From Closterium sp. NIES-65 (lineage: Eukaryota > Streptophyta > Zygnematophyceae > Desmidiales > Closteriaceae), in assembly GCA_948144175.1 (NCBI GenBank), contig CANXME010001279.1, positions 749,501 through 813,500 on the forward strand: a stretch of 64,000 nt of DNA, in the 5' to 3' direction. Below the pieces are notes generated by a model that did no database searches, was not told where the DNA came from, and saw nothing but the letters and a program-made list of their open reading frames with translations. Of this stretch, positions 31,963 through 50,666 are shown piece after piece. Both the position numbers and the translations under genes were made by a program. Positions within the stretch are counted from its first letter, which is position 1; every line of letters starts with the position of its first letter.

Positions 31963-33273
31963 ATGGCGAGAGAAACCACATGGTCGGAGAAACCGAAGGT
32001 ACCACCCCCCTCGGAACTTCAGGGCCTTTCACTCGCGGAGCGACGAAACCGACTCATTCCGTACCTCACCCGGTCACCAAACAGGCCGTCGGGCGAAGCG
32101 CGGCTCCCAAATACTTCGTTTCACTGGTCGTCTCCCAAGAATAATTCCCTTACCACGAATCTCGCCGCTAACATCGCTGCCAACTGTCCCGGTGCTTCGT
32201 TACGGCAATTCGCTTCACCGGCGAGTAGCAGGCCCAGCGGCAGGCCGCGTCGCGAGCTGCATTCGTGGGACCGAGCTTTCCGCTTCACTCCGACTCCCAG
32301 TCCTCATCAGCATGCGCGCGCGGCGAGCCCCTGGAGCAATAATACATTGGGAATTGCGCGCCGCGAGAAGCAGACGCTTCGAAGGTCAGCTAGCCTGCCG
32401 TCTACAACAACTACCGCCTTTCCCGGAGAGTCTAGTACGTCCCATTCGGACGTTGGAATGTCGGTGCCGCTCACAGCCAGCCTGTCGCCATTGTCGCGCG
32501 GTAACCTGGTCACAGATCATCCCACGGCTGTGACTGCGAAACAAGCTCCAGTTACAAGGGCGAAGGATACCGAACCGGCGAAAGTGGGACGCTCGTTTAC
32601 TGACTCCGTCGTCGATGTCATGTTTGCGAAAGACGCGAAAGTAGGAACACCTTTCGTAAAAACTAGCAATGAGGGTGTGCAGATGGGCTGCAGTGCTCCG
32701 CGCCAATCAACGATGGAAACGGCGTCCGCTCGGAACGCAAATTTCTCGTCGCCGCATCATCGTCGAAGCCGCAGCGCGCACATGATAGGGACGGACGAGA
32801 CGGCTGTGCTTTGGCCGCAAGCAATGGTGAAGATACTTTGCCGAGGGAAATCCCCCGTACGTGGCTCGACGTTCTGTGGCGGCGTATGCGTCGTCAGCAT
32901 ATATGGCGACGTCTCGTCGCCAGCAGCGCCGGTGCAAGCAGCAACGCGACCTATCGTCAAGTCCCCTACACCAGTCATTAACCAGCGCCGACCGACCTAT
33001 CCCCAAGCCGCCACGGGAACCGTTCCCGCTTCGCCGACCCGTCGAATGATAGGGTGTGAGGTTGAGACATCAGGGAGTCCAAGCAGGAACGTAGGCCAAG
33101 TAACATCATTATCGAAATCGGGTTATACAGACGGACGTGCAACAAGAGTTGACGGTGCAGGTATGTGTGAAGCTGTTACTAGCGGGGATAGCCTGAGGAG
33201 CGAGGCACTGATGTCGTGGGCAGTTCAGCAGAGGCTGGTGTGGAGGCGTGCTCAGCAAAGTATTTCATCCTAG
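31963..33273 (+). CDS. Hypothetical protein, 436 residues, Ser/Arg/Pro-rich
   Basis: This is the longest non-repeat, non-transposon open frame in the window, ATG to TAG. The N-terminus is LSLAERRNRLIPYLTRS; most of the rest is polar and basic, with Ser, Thr, Pro and Arg and few long hydrophobic runs, as in disordered proteins. No signal peptide, membrane segment or known catalytic motif is visible. The C-terminus reads MSWAVQQRLVWRRAQ. A weak likeness to the RLxQWRFxNA core of plant QWRF/augmin-8 microtubule proteins, which are also basic and Ser-rich, is suggestive only. It may be one exon: AAAGTATTT near the end could serve as a splice donor. Coding status itself is not proven. Confidence 0.45.
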   Translation: MARETTWSEKPKVPPPSELQGLSLAERRNRLIPYLTRSPNRPSGEARLPNTSFHWSSPKNNSLTTNLAANIAANCPGASLRQFASPASSRPSGRPRRELHSWDRAFRFTPTPSPHQHARAASPWSNNTLGIARREKQTLRRSASLPSTTTTAFPGESSTSHSDVGMSVPLTASLSPLSRGNLVTDHPTAVTAKQAPVTRAKDTEPAKVGRSFTDSVVDVMFAKDAKVGTPFVKTSNEGVQMGCSAPRQSTMETASARNANFSSPHHRRSRSAHMIGTDETAVLWPQAMVKILCRGKSPVRGSTFCGGVCVVSIYGDVSSPAAPVQAATRPIVKSPTPVINQRRPTYPQAATGTVPASPTRRMIGCEVETSGSPSRNVGQVTSLSKSGYTDGRATRVDGAGMCEAVTSGDSLRSEALMSWAVQQRLVWRRAQQSISS

Positions 33274-34348
33274 ACAGATATGCTACACCTACATGAGGTT
33301 TCCATGTTGCAAATGTAGTTGGAAAGGTTATTAGATGCTCTTGACAGAAGGCGAATGAAATACGGTGATCATGCTTTCATAATTTATGATTGCATATGCT
33401 TTAACACTGTTTACTCAAAACCCATTTTGGGGCGTAGCTGAGAGCAATGAACATTTTAAAAGCCTTTGCTATGGCTACTCTTGTAAGGAAATATTTTCCA
33501 TCTGTATTCTTGTCATACAATATTACTCTGTAACGGGGTTTTCCTCGAGGCTGTGAACCCGCCACGGCGATACTGGCGCGAACCACATGAAACTTTGCCA
33601 CCAGTCCCCTCCAGTTTTGTCCAAATGATTTTGCTGCTGTCATACCTGCCCACCCTGCCCACAGCGGAGCACAGCCCGAGAGTTGTACTGTACAGTATCA
33701 CCAGTCGGTGACCCGCCCAGCCGAACGGCGCTACGGACTCAAGTCAAGGCCGACGCGAACCAAACCAAGCAGTCAGTTCGTGCAGAGAAGACCTTTGCTT
33801 GCTGCCATAACCAGTCAGGTTCGGCTCGGTCGTCTGGGTCTGATCAGCTTCGGCAGGAGGGATCTTGTCACGCGAATGCGTGCGGTTCAGCGAACTTTGT
33901 GGGGGCAGAGATTCCCTGCTTGGCAACTTTCAGGTGCGCTCGATATTGTCATGTCACAAAGGTATCCAGTGCGGTTGAGAACGGGCTCGTACCTTATCCA
34001 GGGCTGCCACGAGCTGCCAGGGGACGAGAGACCTAACGCAGTGGAGAAAGGAAACCCTAAAGAGCACGACGGAGGCGAGATAGAGAGCTGACTGTCTGAA
34101 GCTGTTCCTTGGCTTACAACTTCCTGGCAGTTGCAGAGTGGGAGACGAGAGAGAGCAAGCAAGGGAGTAGGGGGGGGCATAGGGTTATCGGGAACGACAT
34201 TCAGAGCAGGGCGTTCCAATCGAAGTTTCAACCAATTGCAAAGACGTTAACGCGAGTCGCAGCTATCAGGAATTCAGGAAACTAATAACCCGCATACTCC
34301 CAATAGAATCGTGACCCGTTACACTGTTATCGGAAATACTTTGAAGTT
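33274..34348. other. Spacer without a supported gene
   Basis: Overlapping short ORFs at 33683-34091 in two frames have no recognisable domain. No RNA gene was recognised. Confidence 0.4.
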
Positions 34349-34624
34349 ATGTCACGTCGGAGCCAGAACCCGTCCATTCGTGGACGGCTCCTCCTAGCTC
34401 TCGCCGCGTTGTTCCTCTCCGCCGTCCTTCTCAGCTCCTTGTTCCGCGTAGCAGACGCAGCTTCGCGGGAGCTTCTGGCGGCCGACGAGGCAGTGGACCC
34501 GGATGGCGTCACAGGATGCCATCGTGGCGATGGCGTGTGGGCGCGCTGCGTCCCTCTCACGGCGGGGGAAGTCAGAGAGATGTTCCGACCGGGTATGCCT
34601 ATTAGAATTCGGTATCATTCTTAA
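34349..34624 (+). CDS. Putative small secreted or membrane-anchored protein, 91 residues
   Basis: ATG to TAA. The N-terminus has basic residues (MSRRSQNPSIRGR) then a hydrophobic core LLLALAALFLSAVLLSSLF and small residues (VADAAS) that would suit signal peptidase. The remaining 50 or so residues are hydrophilic, with two cysteines ten residues apart (CHRGDGVWARC) and the end IRIRYHS. A single-pass anchor is the alternative. No family is recognised. It might be the first exon of a longer gene, but no convincing donor links it to the GH5-like gene downstream. Antisense frames in the same place look like shadows. Confidence 0.45.
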   Translation: MSRRSQNPSIRGRLLLALAALFLSAVLLSSLFRVADAASRELLAADEAVDPDGVTGCHRGDGVWARCVPLTAGEVREMFRPGMPIRIRYHS

Positions 34625-35608
34625 GTACGACTCAAAGAAGCGAAACGACGGGTATACTATCGTGGCTTTGCGACGAGAATAGGTCGTGGATTGATTCGAC
34701 TCTGTTCAAGACGCACGACTGCGTCTGGCTGTTCTGCGACATGGTCACGTCGGAACGAGGTGACTTTTGAGTCGACCCAAAAGTCACCTCGTTACAATGG
34801 CACTCGACGCACGACTGCGTCTGGCCGTTCTGCGAGTCGTATCCTACTCGAGAAGTGATGCCGAAATTCGGTACCACGTCTGATGAGGGTCAGTCCCAGA
34901 TAGATATGACTCTTGACTTTCGGTATCACTTCTCGAGTAGGACACAACTCGTTAGTTGGAAACGAGCGATGTTCCAGTAGGTTGTGTGAGTCACTCAACG
35001 CTCGACGGTATATGCACAGTCTGTTCTCTAGTAGCTTGCACTTTTTTTTGTGCAGTATGCCTTTTCGGAAAGAAATAGATTGAGCCGAATCAACCGACGG
35101 CGTCGACTGTGCTAGATGCGTGAATTGGGCGCTTGCGATATCGGAACAATGCTCTGTTTCGGTGGGGTTATTCCGTCACGAAGTAGTTGAGTGTTTGTAG
35201 ACGACGACAATTTTTCCGTCAATAGGTGTCCCGTGCGTGATAGACAGCGCAAATACGTTCACCCTGATCGCGGGTCAACGCTTTCAGGAAGCCGTGGCGT
35301 GTAGTATACCAATATTGGGTCGACTTAAAAAGCGACGTATCACACACGTAGTATACCATCTAATGTCCATGATTCCCGTAGTCGCCGTATATGCCGGAGG
35401 TCTGTTGAGAATAATCAGTCGCCCGACAGAATGATTATCTGTGTCGATATATCCTTCTAATGATATGATTTCGAATATAATTCCTATTGGAATTATGATG
35501 CGCTCCTGTCCGATAACATTCGACGACCTCATAAATCGACCTTCTCGTAATATCGTTCTCATTAGCGACTTCATTCCCGTTTGATATCATACGACGGCCG
35601 TCTAGGAA
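34625..35608. repeat. Foldback-rich spacer
   Basis: A 16-bp perfect inverted repeat (34754-34769 with 34778-34793, arm AACGAGGTGACTTTTG) is bracketed by a direct repeat of about 30 bp (34709-34739 and 34806-34836, containing ACGACTGCGTCTGGC). A second inverted repeat of 23 bp with one mismatch pairs 34843-34866 with 34917-34941 (core CTACTCGAGAAGTGAT). No coding region is supported. Confidence 0.65.
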
Positions 35609-35887
35609 TTGCCTCACCCTCATGGTGTCCGCTTGACTCTTACCACGCCTTCAGAAAAAACAAAACGTTTCGAAGACACTCGTATATGGGTTTTGACTCG
35701 CCTCACCCTAAATACTCGCAAATTCTCTGACGGAACCCCGTTGTGTTCTGCTCAACCTCACCGCGTCTCTTGTAGTACAAACGATCCCGTCACGACCACG
35801 ACCGTTGATGTCCGAACCCCCCTTTCCCTTGTTCCGTTTTCTGGCGCATTTTCCGCCATCCCATGTCGCAGTCACCATTCGTTCACA

Positions 35888-38800
35888 ATGTTTGGTTCCC
35901 TTTTCTGCTCTGTTTGCTGTCTGGTTGTTTCAGGGACAGACCTTGGTGGCGTGACGACTCTGGTGGATGCCGATGATCAGGTTCGCATTCTCTCTCCGCA
36001 TTCTCTCGCCTTCTCTCGCATTTTCTCGCCTTCACTCGTCCTCTCTCCGATTCTCTCTCCTCCGCATTCTCTAACCTTCTCTCACCGTCTCCGCATCTCT
36101 GACTTCCTTCGGCGATTCTCCTCTCACCGTTCTTATTTCTCTCCCTTCTCGTTCCGCCACCCGCGTTCCGCCTTATATCTGCTCTTTTTTGAGTCCGAAA
36201 GTAATTTATTGTGTCCGGTCGGTACTCGTCCCCTCCTCCACTACCCGTCATCCACGTGTGCTGCTGCAGGATGTTGCCGCCAACGCAGACCACTCCCGAA
36301 AGCTTGCTGAGGTGGAACTCCCCGATGCTGACGTGGATGAGAGCGTCTCTGACGTGGAAATCGTGGAGGAGGTTGTTGCCATCAGCAGCGATGACGTGGA
36401 CGCCGTGCTGGAAGATAGCATCGGCCTGGATGACGTGGCCGAGCAGAGCGTCCAGCCTGCTGACGTCACGGTATATGACGTGGCACTGATGGTTAACGAG
36501 CAGCAGGGGAAGATGGAGGAGGAGGCGGAGCAAGGGCAAGGGTATTTAAGGATGGCCGCCGCGGACAGCGCTGCTAACGCTGAGAGTGCTGCTGTTAGCG
36601 CGAGTAGCGGTGCTGATGGGGAGGGATCCGCGGACTCCCCGCGGCGACGCGTGCTGAGGGAGCTGGGGTACGGGTACTGGTTCGCCGTTGATAACCAGCT
36701 GCTGGACGAAGAGGGGCGCGTGGTGAGTGCGTGGTGTTGCGCATGTGATTGTATAGGTTACGGGAAATGTGCTTATATGGGGTATGGGGCTTGGGGCATG
36801 CAACAGCATGGTGTGCTGCGGGGGCTGGGGTACGGGTACTGGCTCCCCGTGGATAACCAGCTGCTGGACGAGGAGGGGCGCGTGGTGAGTGATGGTTATG
36901 CGCGGTATTCGCTTTTTAGGGTATGGGACATGAGGCAGAGCTGCCACGTCCCGTGTTCCTTCCCTTCCAAGTCCTCTCACTTTCCCCATCTCTCGTCATC
37001 ACCTCACCTCCCTCCTCATCCCACCTCCCCTGCAGATTAAATTCTCTGGAGTGACGTGGAATGGCTTTGACACGGAGAACTGTGTGGTGGACGGCATAGC
37101 GGGCGGCAGCGGCTCGTCCTATTCGGACCACCTGGATAAGATCCAGGGCGCGGGGTTCAACGTGGTGCGGCTGCCCTTCTCCACGGAGTGCCTCATGTAC
37201 AACGAGAGGACGCCCGCACGGGAGGCAATCGATTTTGAGCTCAACCCGGATCTCAAGGTGAGCTGGACTGACGTTGTGGTAGTCCTTCCATCCACAGGGA
37301 GGTTTCTAATGGGGTTGCTAGTGGGGAGGGGAGTTCAACGTGGTGCGCCTGGCTGCCCTTCTCCACGGAGTGCCTCATGTACAACGAGAGGACGCCTGCA
37401 CGCGAAGCCATTGACTTCGATCTCAATCCCGACCTCAAGGTGAGCCTGAGAAGGTGCCTGGTGGTGTTTCAACCTGGGTGTGTGTTTCAACCTGGGTGTG
37501 TGTTTCAACCTGGGTGTGTGTTTCAACCTGGGTGTGTGTTTCAACCTGGGTGTGTGTTTCAACCTGGGTGTGTGTTTCAACCTGGGTGTGTGTTTCAACC
37601 TGGGTGTGTGTTTCAACCTGGGTGTGTGGTTCAACCTGGGTGTGTGTTTCAACCTGGGCGGGGTTCAACGTGGTGCGTCTGTCTGCCCTTCTTCTCGGAG
37701 TGCCTCATGTATGATGAGGGGACGCCAGTACGCAAAGCAATTGACTTTGACCTCCCTTTCCTCCATCCCCTGGTCCACCCCTCCCCCTGCTTCTCTCCCT
37801 GCAAAATCTGACTGTGATTCAAGCGTTAGACCGCCGGCCGAGGGTCATTCTCCCGTTGAGCCCACGCTGCCCTCCCTCCTTCCCACTCTCCCTCCGTTCC
37901 TTCCGCCCTCCCCCCTGCAGAACATGACTGTGATTCAAGCCATCGATGCTATAGTGAAGGCGTGTCGCGACCGTGGGCTGAGGGTCATTCTCGCCAACAC
38001 GCGCATCGGCCCCGCCCTGCCGCCCCTCTTTGAGGACGACCTGGGCGTGTGGTGGGACGCAGGGCACTCGGAGGCCGTGTGGATCGGCAACTGGCTCAAG
38101 CTGGCGCAGCGATACATCGGGGAGAGGGCGGTTGTTGGGGTGAGTGTTGGTTGGGGTGTGCGTGCGTTGGTGTGGTGTGGTGTGGGTCCCTCTCTCTTGC
38201 TGTCTCTCCCTCCTGCTCCCTCCACTCCTTCGCTCGCCCCTCTCTTATTCTCCTCCCCCTATCTCCACACCGCCACCGATTCACAACCACCCGTCGCACC
38301 CCTCTCTCGTCGCCTTACTGCCTACTCCACATATATTAGGCATCAATGGCTTGAATCCTTCATTCTCCCCCCCCTTTCTCTCCCTCCTACCAGGTCGATC
38401 TATACAACGAGATTCACAACCACCCGTCGCATCCCGACATCATATGGGCGGGGGACAACGTGGGCGAGCCGTACAACTGGCGCACTGCTGCCAAAAGGTG
38501 CGTTTGTGTGGGGTGCAAAACAGTACAAAAGGGTACAAAAGGGTGCTGATGGTGCTGGCAATGCTGGGATGAGTCGTGGATGGGGGACAACGTGCGCGAG
38601 CCGTACAACTGGCGCACCGCACCGCTGCTAAGAGGTGCGGAGGGGGGAGAGAGAGGGCAGGTTAGATGAAGGGTGGTGCAGGGTGGTGTAGGTTGCTGTA
38701 GGGGGAATGGTGGGCAGGGGACAACGTGGCTGAGCCGTACAACTGGCGCACTGCTGCTAAGAGGTGAGGGAGGGGAGGAAAAGGTGAATGTAAGGGGTGA

Positions 38801-40751
38801 AACTGGCTGGTGTTGCTGCCTTGTCCTCTATACGCCTCTCCTCTCTTACCTTATCCTGCCCCCGTTCTGCTCTCTCCGCTCTGGCTCCTTGCAGGGCTGC
38901 GGACGCCATTCAGTTGGTGAACCCCCATCTGGTAATCATCGTGCAAGGGCTCTTGGGCTCTTTCCCATCCTTCCCTACCTGACCACCACTGCCCCGTATT
39001 TCTCTCCTCTCCGCTCTGTGTCCTTGCAGGGCCGCGGACGCCATTCAGTCTGTCAACCCCGACCTGCTGATCATCGCACAAAGGCTGCATGCTTCTCTCT
39101 CATTCCTCCCCTCTCTCTCGCTGCCTCTTACGCCTCCCCTCTCTCCCCATATCAGGGCTGCGGACGCCATTCAGTCGGTCAACCCCGACCTGCTGATCAT
39201 TGTGCAAGGGCTGGGCACGCAGTACACATGGCGGGGGGCGGACCAGAGGGGGGTCATGGCACACCCGCTCAAGCTCAAGGTGAGAGAGGAAGGGATATGT
39301 GAGTACAGAGGTCGGATGAGAGTGGTTGTAAGAGGTGCGTCTCAGTCCCCACGGTCCGACCTGCTGATCATCGTGGAAGGGCTGGGCACGCAGTACACGT
39401 GGAGGGGGGCGGACCAGAGGGGCGTCATGGCGCACCCATTGAAGCTCAAGGTATGTGTGATGGTGTGAAGGTCTATGCACGATTGGTGAAATACAAGCTG
39501 GCCTCTGCAGTCAATGGTTCTGGCCCGTTTGTCGACGCAAAGAATCCCTGCTTCTCCCTTCAAAACCTCACCTCCTCCCTTGTTTTCCGTCATTCTCTTC
39601 TCACCCGCCCAGGTGAAATACAAGCTCTCGCCTACGCGGTCAACAACTTTGGCCCGTTTGTCGACCCCAAGAAGCTCTGGTTGGTTCAAGGACCCCAACT
39701 TCCCCTCCTCTTTTATCTCCTTGCCTGTATCCCTCCCTGTCTGCCTTCCCATCCGCAGGTCAAGTACAAGCTAGCCTATGCAGTCAACGATTTCGGCCCA
39801 TTCGTGGACCCCAAGAAGCCCTGGTTCAAGGTCCCCAACTTACCATCATGTCACTGTTTTCTGCCTTTCTGTCTCTCCCTTCTCCCCTCCCCTCCCCCCC
39901 CCCCCCCCCCCCCCTGCAGGTCAAGTACAAGCTGGCCTACGCAGTCAACGATTTCGGCCCATTTGTGGACCCCAAGAAGCCCTGGTTCAAGGACCCCAAC
40001 TTCCCAGAAAACCTCGAGGGATACTGGGACACTGCGTTTGGTTTCATCCCCCAGAAGAACTTCACCCCCCTTATAGTCACGCAGTGGGGCAGCCGGTTCC
40101 CCTCAGTTGAAAACACGTCCACGGATTTCCAGGAGATGCAGTATTTGGAGAAGTTTCAGCGGTATATCCGGTCGAGGAGTGCGGGGTGGGTGTGGCTCAC
40201 GTGGGGGCCAACGAACAAGCAAGTGGGCGGGCTTTTAGCTAAGAGCTGGAAGAAGATGGAGCAGCCGAAGATGTCGTTTCTGCAGCCGATTATGCATCCC
40301 GGGTTCGGGCCGGCCAATGGGGAGCAGCCGTGGACGGCGCCAGATCATGATAAGCTGGTGGTGTTTTCTCCAGACACGAACGTGACTGTGATCGGATCGG
40401 GAGAAGACCTGAGTCCTAAGCTGCGTAAGTCGGTGTGTTGATGCGATTCTGAATCTGTTCTTGAGTTTCAGAGTGCTGGTGAGTTGGGGACTGTGCATGG
40501 GCATAATGATCTGGTGTGTCTGGTTTCACTTCCGCATATGCACTCTCGCTGTTGGCCATTTTAGTCTTATCTTCTCATTTCAAATTTCACTAAACCTTAA
40601 TCCTTTCTCTGCATTTCCATTGCCATTGTTTGCATGTCTTGCAGAGCGCCCTCAATGGAATGCTGCTGCTCACAGCCCTCATGGCCCAGTGGCTTTCACA
40701 CTCATGTACTGCCTTGTCCTAGCTTTTATTGTGTCACTTAGTGCATTCTGA
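35888..40751 (+). CDS. GH5 (cellulase-like) protein, probably catalytically altered, with C-terminal anchor
   Basis: Eight exons: 35888-35980, 36270-36722, 37036-37257, 37921-38139, 38394-38497, 39156-39279, 39920-40424, 40645-40751. All junctions are GT-AG and the phases give 608 residues. Exon 1 may be a weak signal peptide; exon 2 is acidic and disordered, ending GYGYWFAVDNQLLDEEGRV, the usual GH5 lead-in. The barrel follows: FSGVTWNGFDTEN, FNVVRLPFS, RVILANTR, VDLYNEIHNH (acid/base Glu335), LIIVQGLG, YAVNDFGP, IVTQWGSRF, WVWLTWG. Family GH5 normally has His in the RVILDxH strand, His and Tyr in YSxHDYGP, and Glu as nucleophile in the strand ending EFG or EWG. Here these read Thr, Asn415, Phe417 and Gln460. 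The last exon adds HSPHGPVAFTLMYCLVLAF and a short end, like a GPI signal or membrane anchor. The first exon is the least certain. Confidence 0.85.
36807..36884 (+). repeat. Extra copy of the end of GH5 exon 2
   Basis: After an AG (CAACAG), 78 bp in frame encode VLRGLGYGYWLPVDNQLLDE and finish EGRV at GTGAGT. It repeats the 3' end of exon 2 with a few replacements. Used instead of, or added to, the original it would keep the frame. Confidence 0.8.
37336..37439 (+). repeat. Extra copy of the 3' part of GH5 exon 3
   Basis: It repeats FNVVRL, then after a 4-base insertion PFSTECLMYNERTP and AREAIDFDLNPDLK, ending at GTGAGC. The first part is identical to exon 3. In the last 14 codons nine changes are synonymous and one is Glu to Asp. 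Confidence 0.85.
37466..37663 (+). repeat. 18-bp minisatellite, 11 units
   Basis: The unit GTTTCAACCTGGGTGTGT repeats 11 times in the intron after exon 3. The unit resembles the exon-3 segment GGTTCAACGTGGTGCG that follows it, so it may have grown from an exon copy. Long frames on both strands are by-products. Confidence 0.9.
37655..37760 (+). repeat. Third copy of the GH5 exon 3 end, decayed
   Basis: It reads FNVVRL, SECLMYDEGTP and VRKAIDFDL with frame slips, and has lost the donor. Confidence 0.75.
37800..37860 (+). repeat. Partial copy of GH5 exon 4 start and middle
   Basis: CTGACTGTGATTCAAGCG and GAGGGTCATTCTC match two parts of exon 4 (37921-37998) with the sequence between removed. 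It ends 60 bp before the real acceptor. Confidence 0.7.
38577..38763 (+). repeat. Two extra copies of the GH5 exon 5 end
   Basis: 38577-38632 encodes GDNVREPYNWRT then AAKR with a small insertion before GTGCGG. 38714-38763 encodes GDNVAEPYNWRTAAKR before GTGAGG. Both keep the donor and phase of exon 5. Confidence 0.8.
38894..39450 (+). repeat. Three extra copies of GH5 exon 6 around the full one
   Basis: 38896 and 39030 have good acceptors (CTTGCAG) and encode AADAIQLVNPHLVIIVQG and AADAIQSVNPDLLIIAQ, but lack a donor. The full exon is 39156-39279. A further partial copy, 39346-39450, encodes DLLIIVEGLGTQYTWRGADQ and RGVMAHPLKLK and ends at GTATGT. It differs from exon 6 almost only by synonymous bases and has Glu, the GH5 consensus, where exon 6 has Gln. 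Confidence 0.82.
39489..39838 (+). repeat. Three extra copies of the start of GH5 exon 7
   Basis: Copies at 39489, 39612 and 39759 encode VKYKLA then SAVNGSG, YAVNNFG and YAVNDFG. The last two follow good acceptors (CCGCCCAG, ATCCGCAG). The third differs from the real exon 7 only by three synonymous bases over 72 bp; the second has a 2-base insertion. None has the GH5 His. Confidence 0.82.
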
Positions 40752-42416
40752 TTTGACATTGGTAGCGTCTATTTATAGAGTGTGGTTTGCCTTTGTGCTG
40801 TTAGGTGACTGTACATGCCTGCTGCTGCTACCCATGGTGTAACACTTGTTAATTAGGAAGAAACTATGTCATTGTTTTGTCTTAGGGTTCTTTGGGTGTA
40901 AAGATGAGGAGTTCCAGTAGAGGTTTGAAGTGGTGATGTGAGTAAACCAGACCAGAAATGGATTCTATGACACTCTGAAGCCTTGCTTACGGTACCAATT
41001 GATATTTGTTTATTTCATAAACTGTTCCGTACATGCCATCCCCGAGTTGTCCGACGTGTAGCGAGTGATCAAATATGACACGGAACTGACACTCTCCAGA
41101 CTTGTCCACCACGACAAGCCAGTTTGCCAGGTTACCGTTCCCGGGTCATTGGTGGGAGGTTTTTGGCTTAACAACGATTGGTCACCAAGTGGTGGAAAGT
41201 TTTTCCGTTGCACTTTCGCCACAATTGCCACGTCAGTGGTCCCATTGTCCATCAACTTTGGGAGAAGGTGACCGTTCAAATATGCCTCCTCACTTCGTGG
41301 CCCTGGAGAAATGGAAACCTAGTTGATGACACTCGCGCACGCACACCCACACAAATCTAGGAAACATGCGGCTCGCCTTGAAAGGGACGCAGTCTAGATT
41401 GTGCTGGGCGTTGCCTCTGCTTGTGAGTGGACGGAGAGCGTGCCTCCAGGCGGAGTGGATAACGGTGTGTCAGCACCAGGTCAGCTTTACCGTAGTGAAG
41501 GAATTTCTAGCGGACCAAAAAACACGGAGACGTGGCAGGTGGATGCCTTTTCGCCGGCTTTGCTTCCCACCCAGCCGCACCATGAATTTATGGCTCTGAC
41601 CAGACCAACTGATGCGAGCGACGATGATGACGCCGAGTCGCCTGATCATCCCTATCCAAGCGCTAGTAGGATCCTTCGTCCTCGTCTCCCAGCAAAATCA
41701 ACGAACGACCCCTTCTAGGATCATGTCAGCACAGCACTATACAACATACTGTTTACACTGCACTTGCGCCCAGATGACAAGGAAAATGCCTGACAGTCAT
41801 TGTCTGGTCAGCATTTACTATTTCTTTCTGACCAGAGAAGCAGCGAGCTTTGGCTTCGTCTGCTTTCATGGATGCTGGCTGCAGAAGCAATTCTGAACTT
41901 CTGATTTCCTTCGCACTTGCCTGATCAAGAGCAATGGCGTGTAGACGTGTCAACTTGTCTCAAAAACATGATTTCTTTTGCGGATAAAAGATTCGGTTTA
42001 GAAGCAGGTGATTTTTTTCTGGTCATCATGGCTGATCCTCCTTGCTTTGCTGGTCAGCCTGATCCTGATTGCTGTCGAGCATCAGCCATGCGATTCCAGA
42101 CTCTGCACCATTTGCTTTCCCTTCTCGCGGCTCGGTTTCGTCAGCCATTGTGCCTACACAGTCACGACAGATCACGGTGACGTGTCGCGCTTTGCAGAGC
42201 CTGCAAGGACCGACGTGTAGTGCTGCGTAGCTCCTCCATGAAGTTATGGATGCTAACTAGCTTAAGAACCCAGTAGGAGTTATTAGAAATTATAGTAGTA
42301 TATTTCAAAAGCTCCTGGACCAGAGAGATTCTGAGTAGGCGGTTCTGAATCCTGAAGGGACACACAATTAGCTCGATCGCTGCCATTAGGCTCTGCTGGT
42401 AGGCTCGTCAACTGCT
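40752..42416. other. Spacer between the GH5-like and LESV-like genes
   Basis: No ORF shows a recognisable domain. It holds the 3' flank of the first gene and presumably the promoter of the second. No repeat array is seen. Confidence 0.45.
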
Positions 42417-50625
<8,209 letters not shown>

Positions 50626-50666
50626 GGGGGAATGGAGTCTGGAGGAGGGAAGGGTGACGGTGGAAC

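Noticed and set aside
35609..36310. Single-exon 233-codon frame
   Set aside because: Most of it is a pyrimidine-rich intron; only 35888-35980 is kept as a likely exon because its phase fits exon 2.
37335..37811. HTQVET and VCVSTW repeat frames
   Set aside because: Produced by the 18-bp minisatellite in a GH5 intron.
39848..40441. GH5 last frame starting at 39848 and stopping at 40441
   Set aside because: The first 72 bases are intron ending in CTGCAG, and a GTAAGT donor at 40425 leads to a better last exon.
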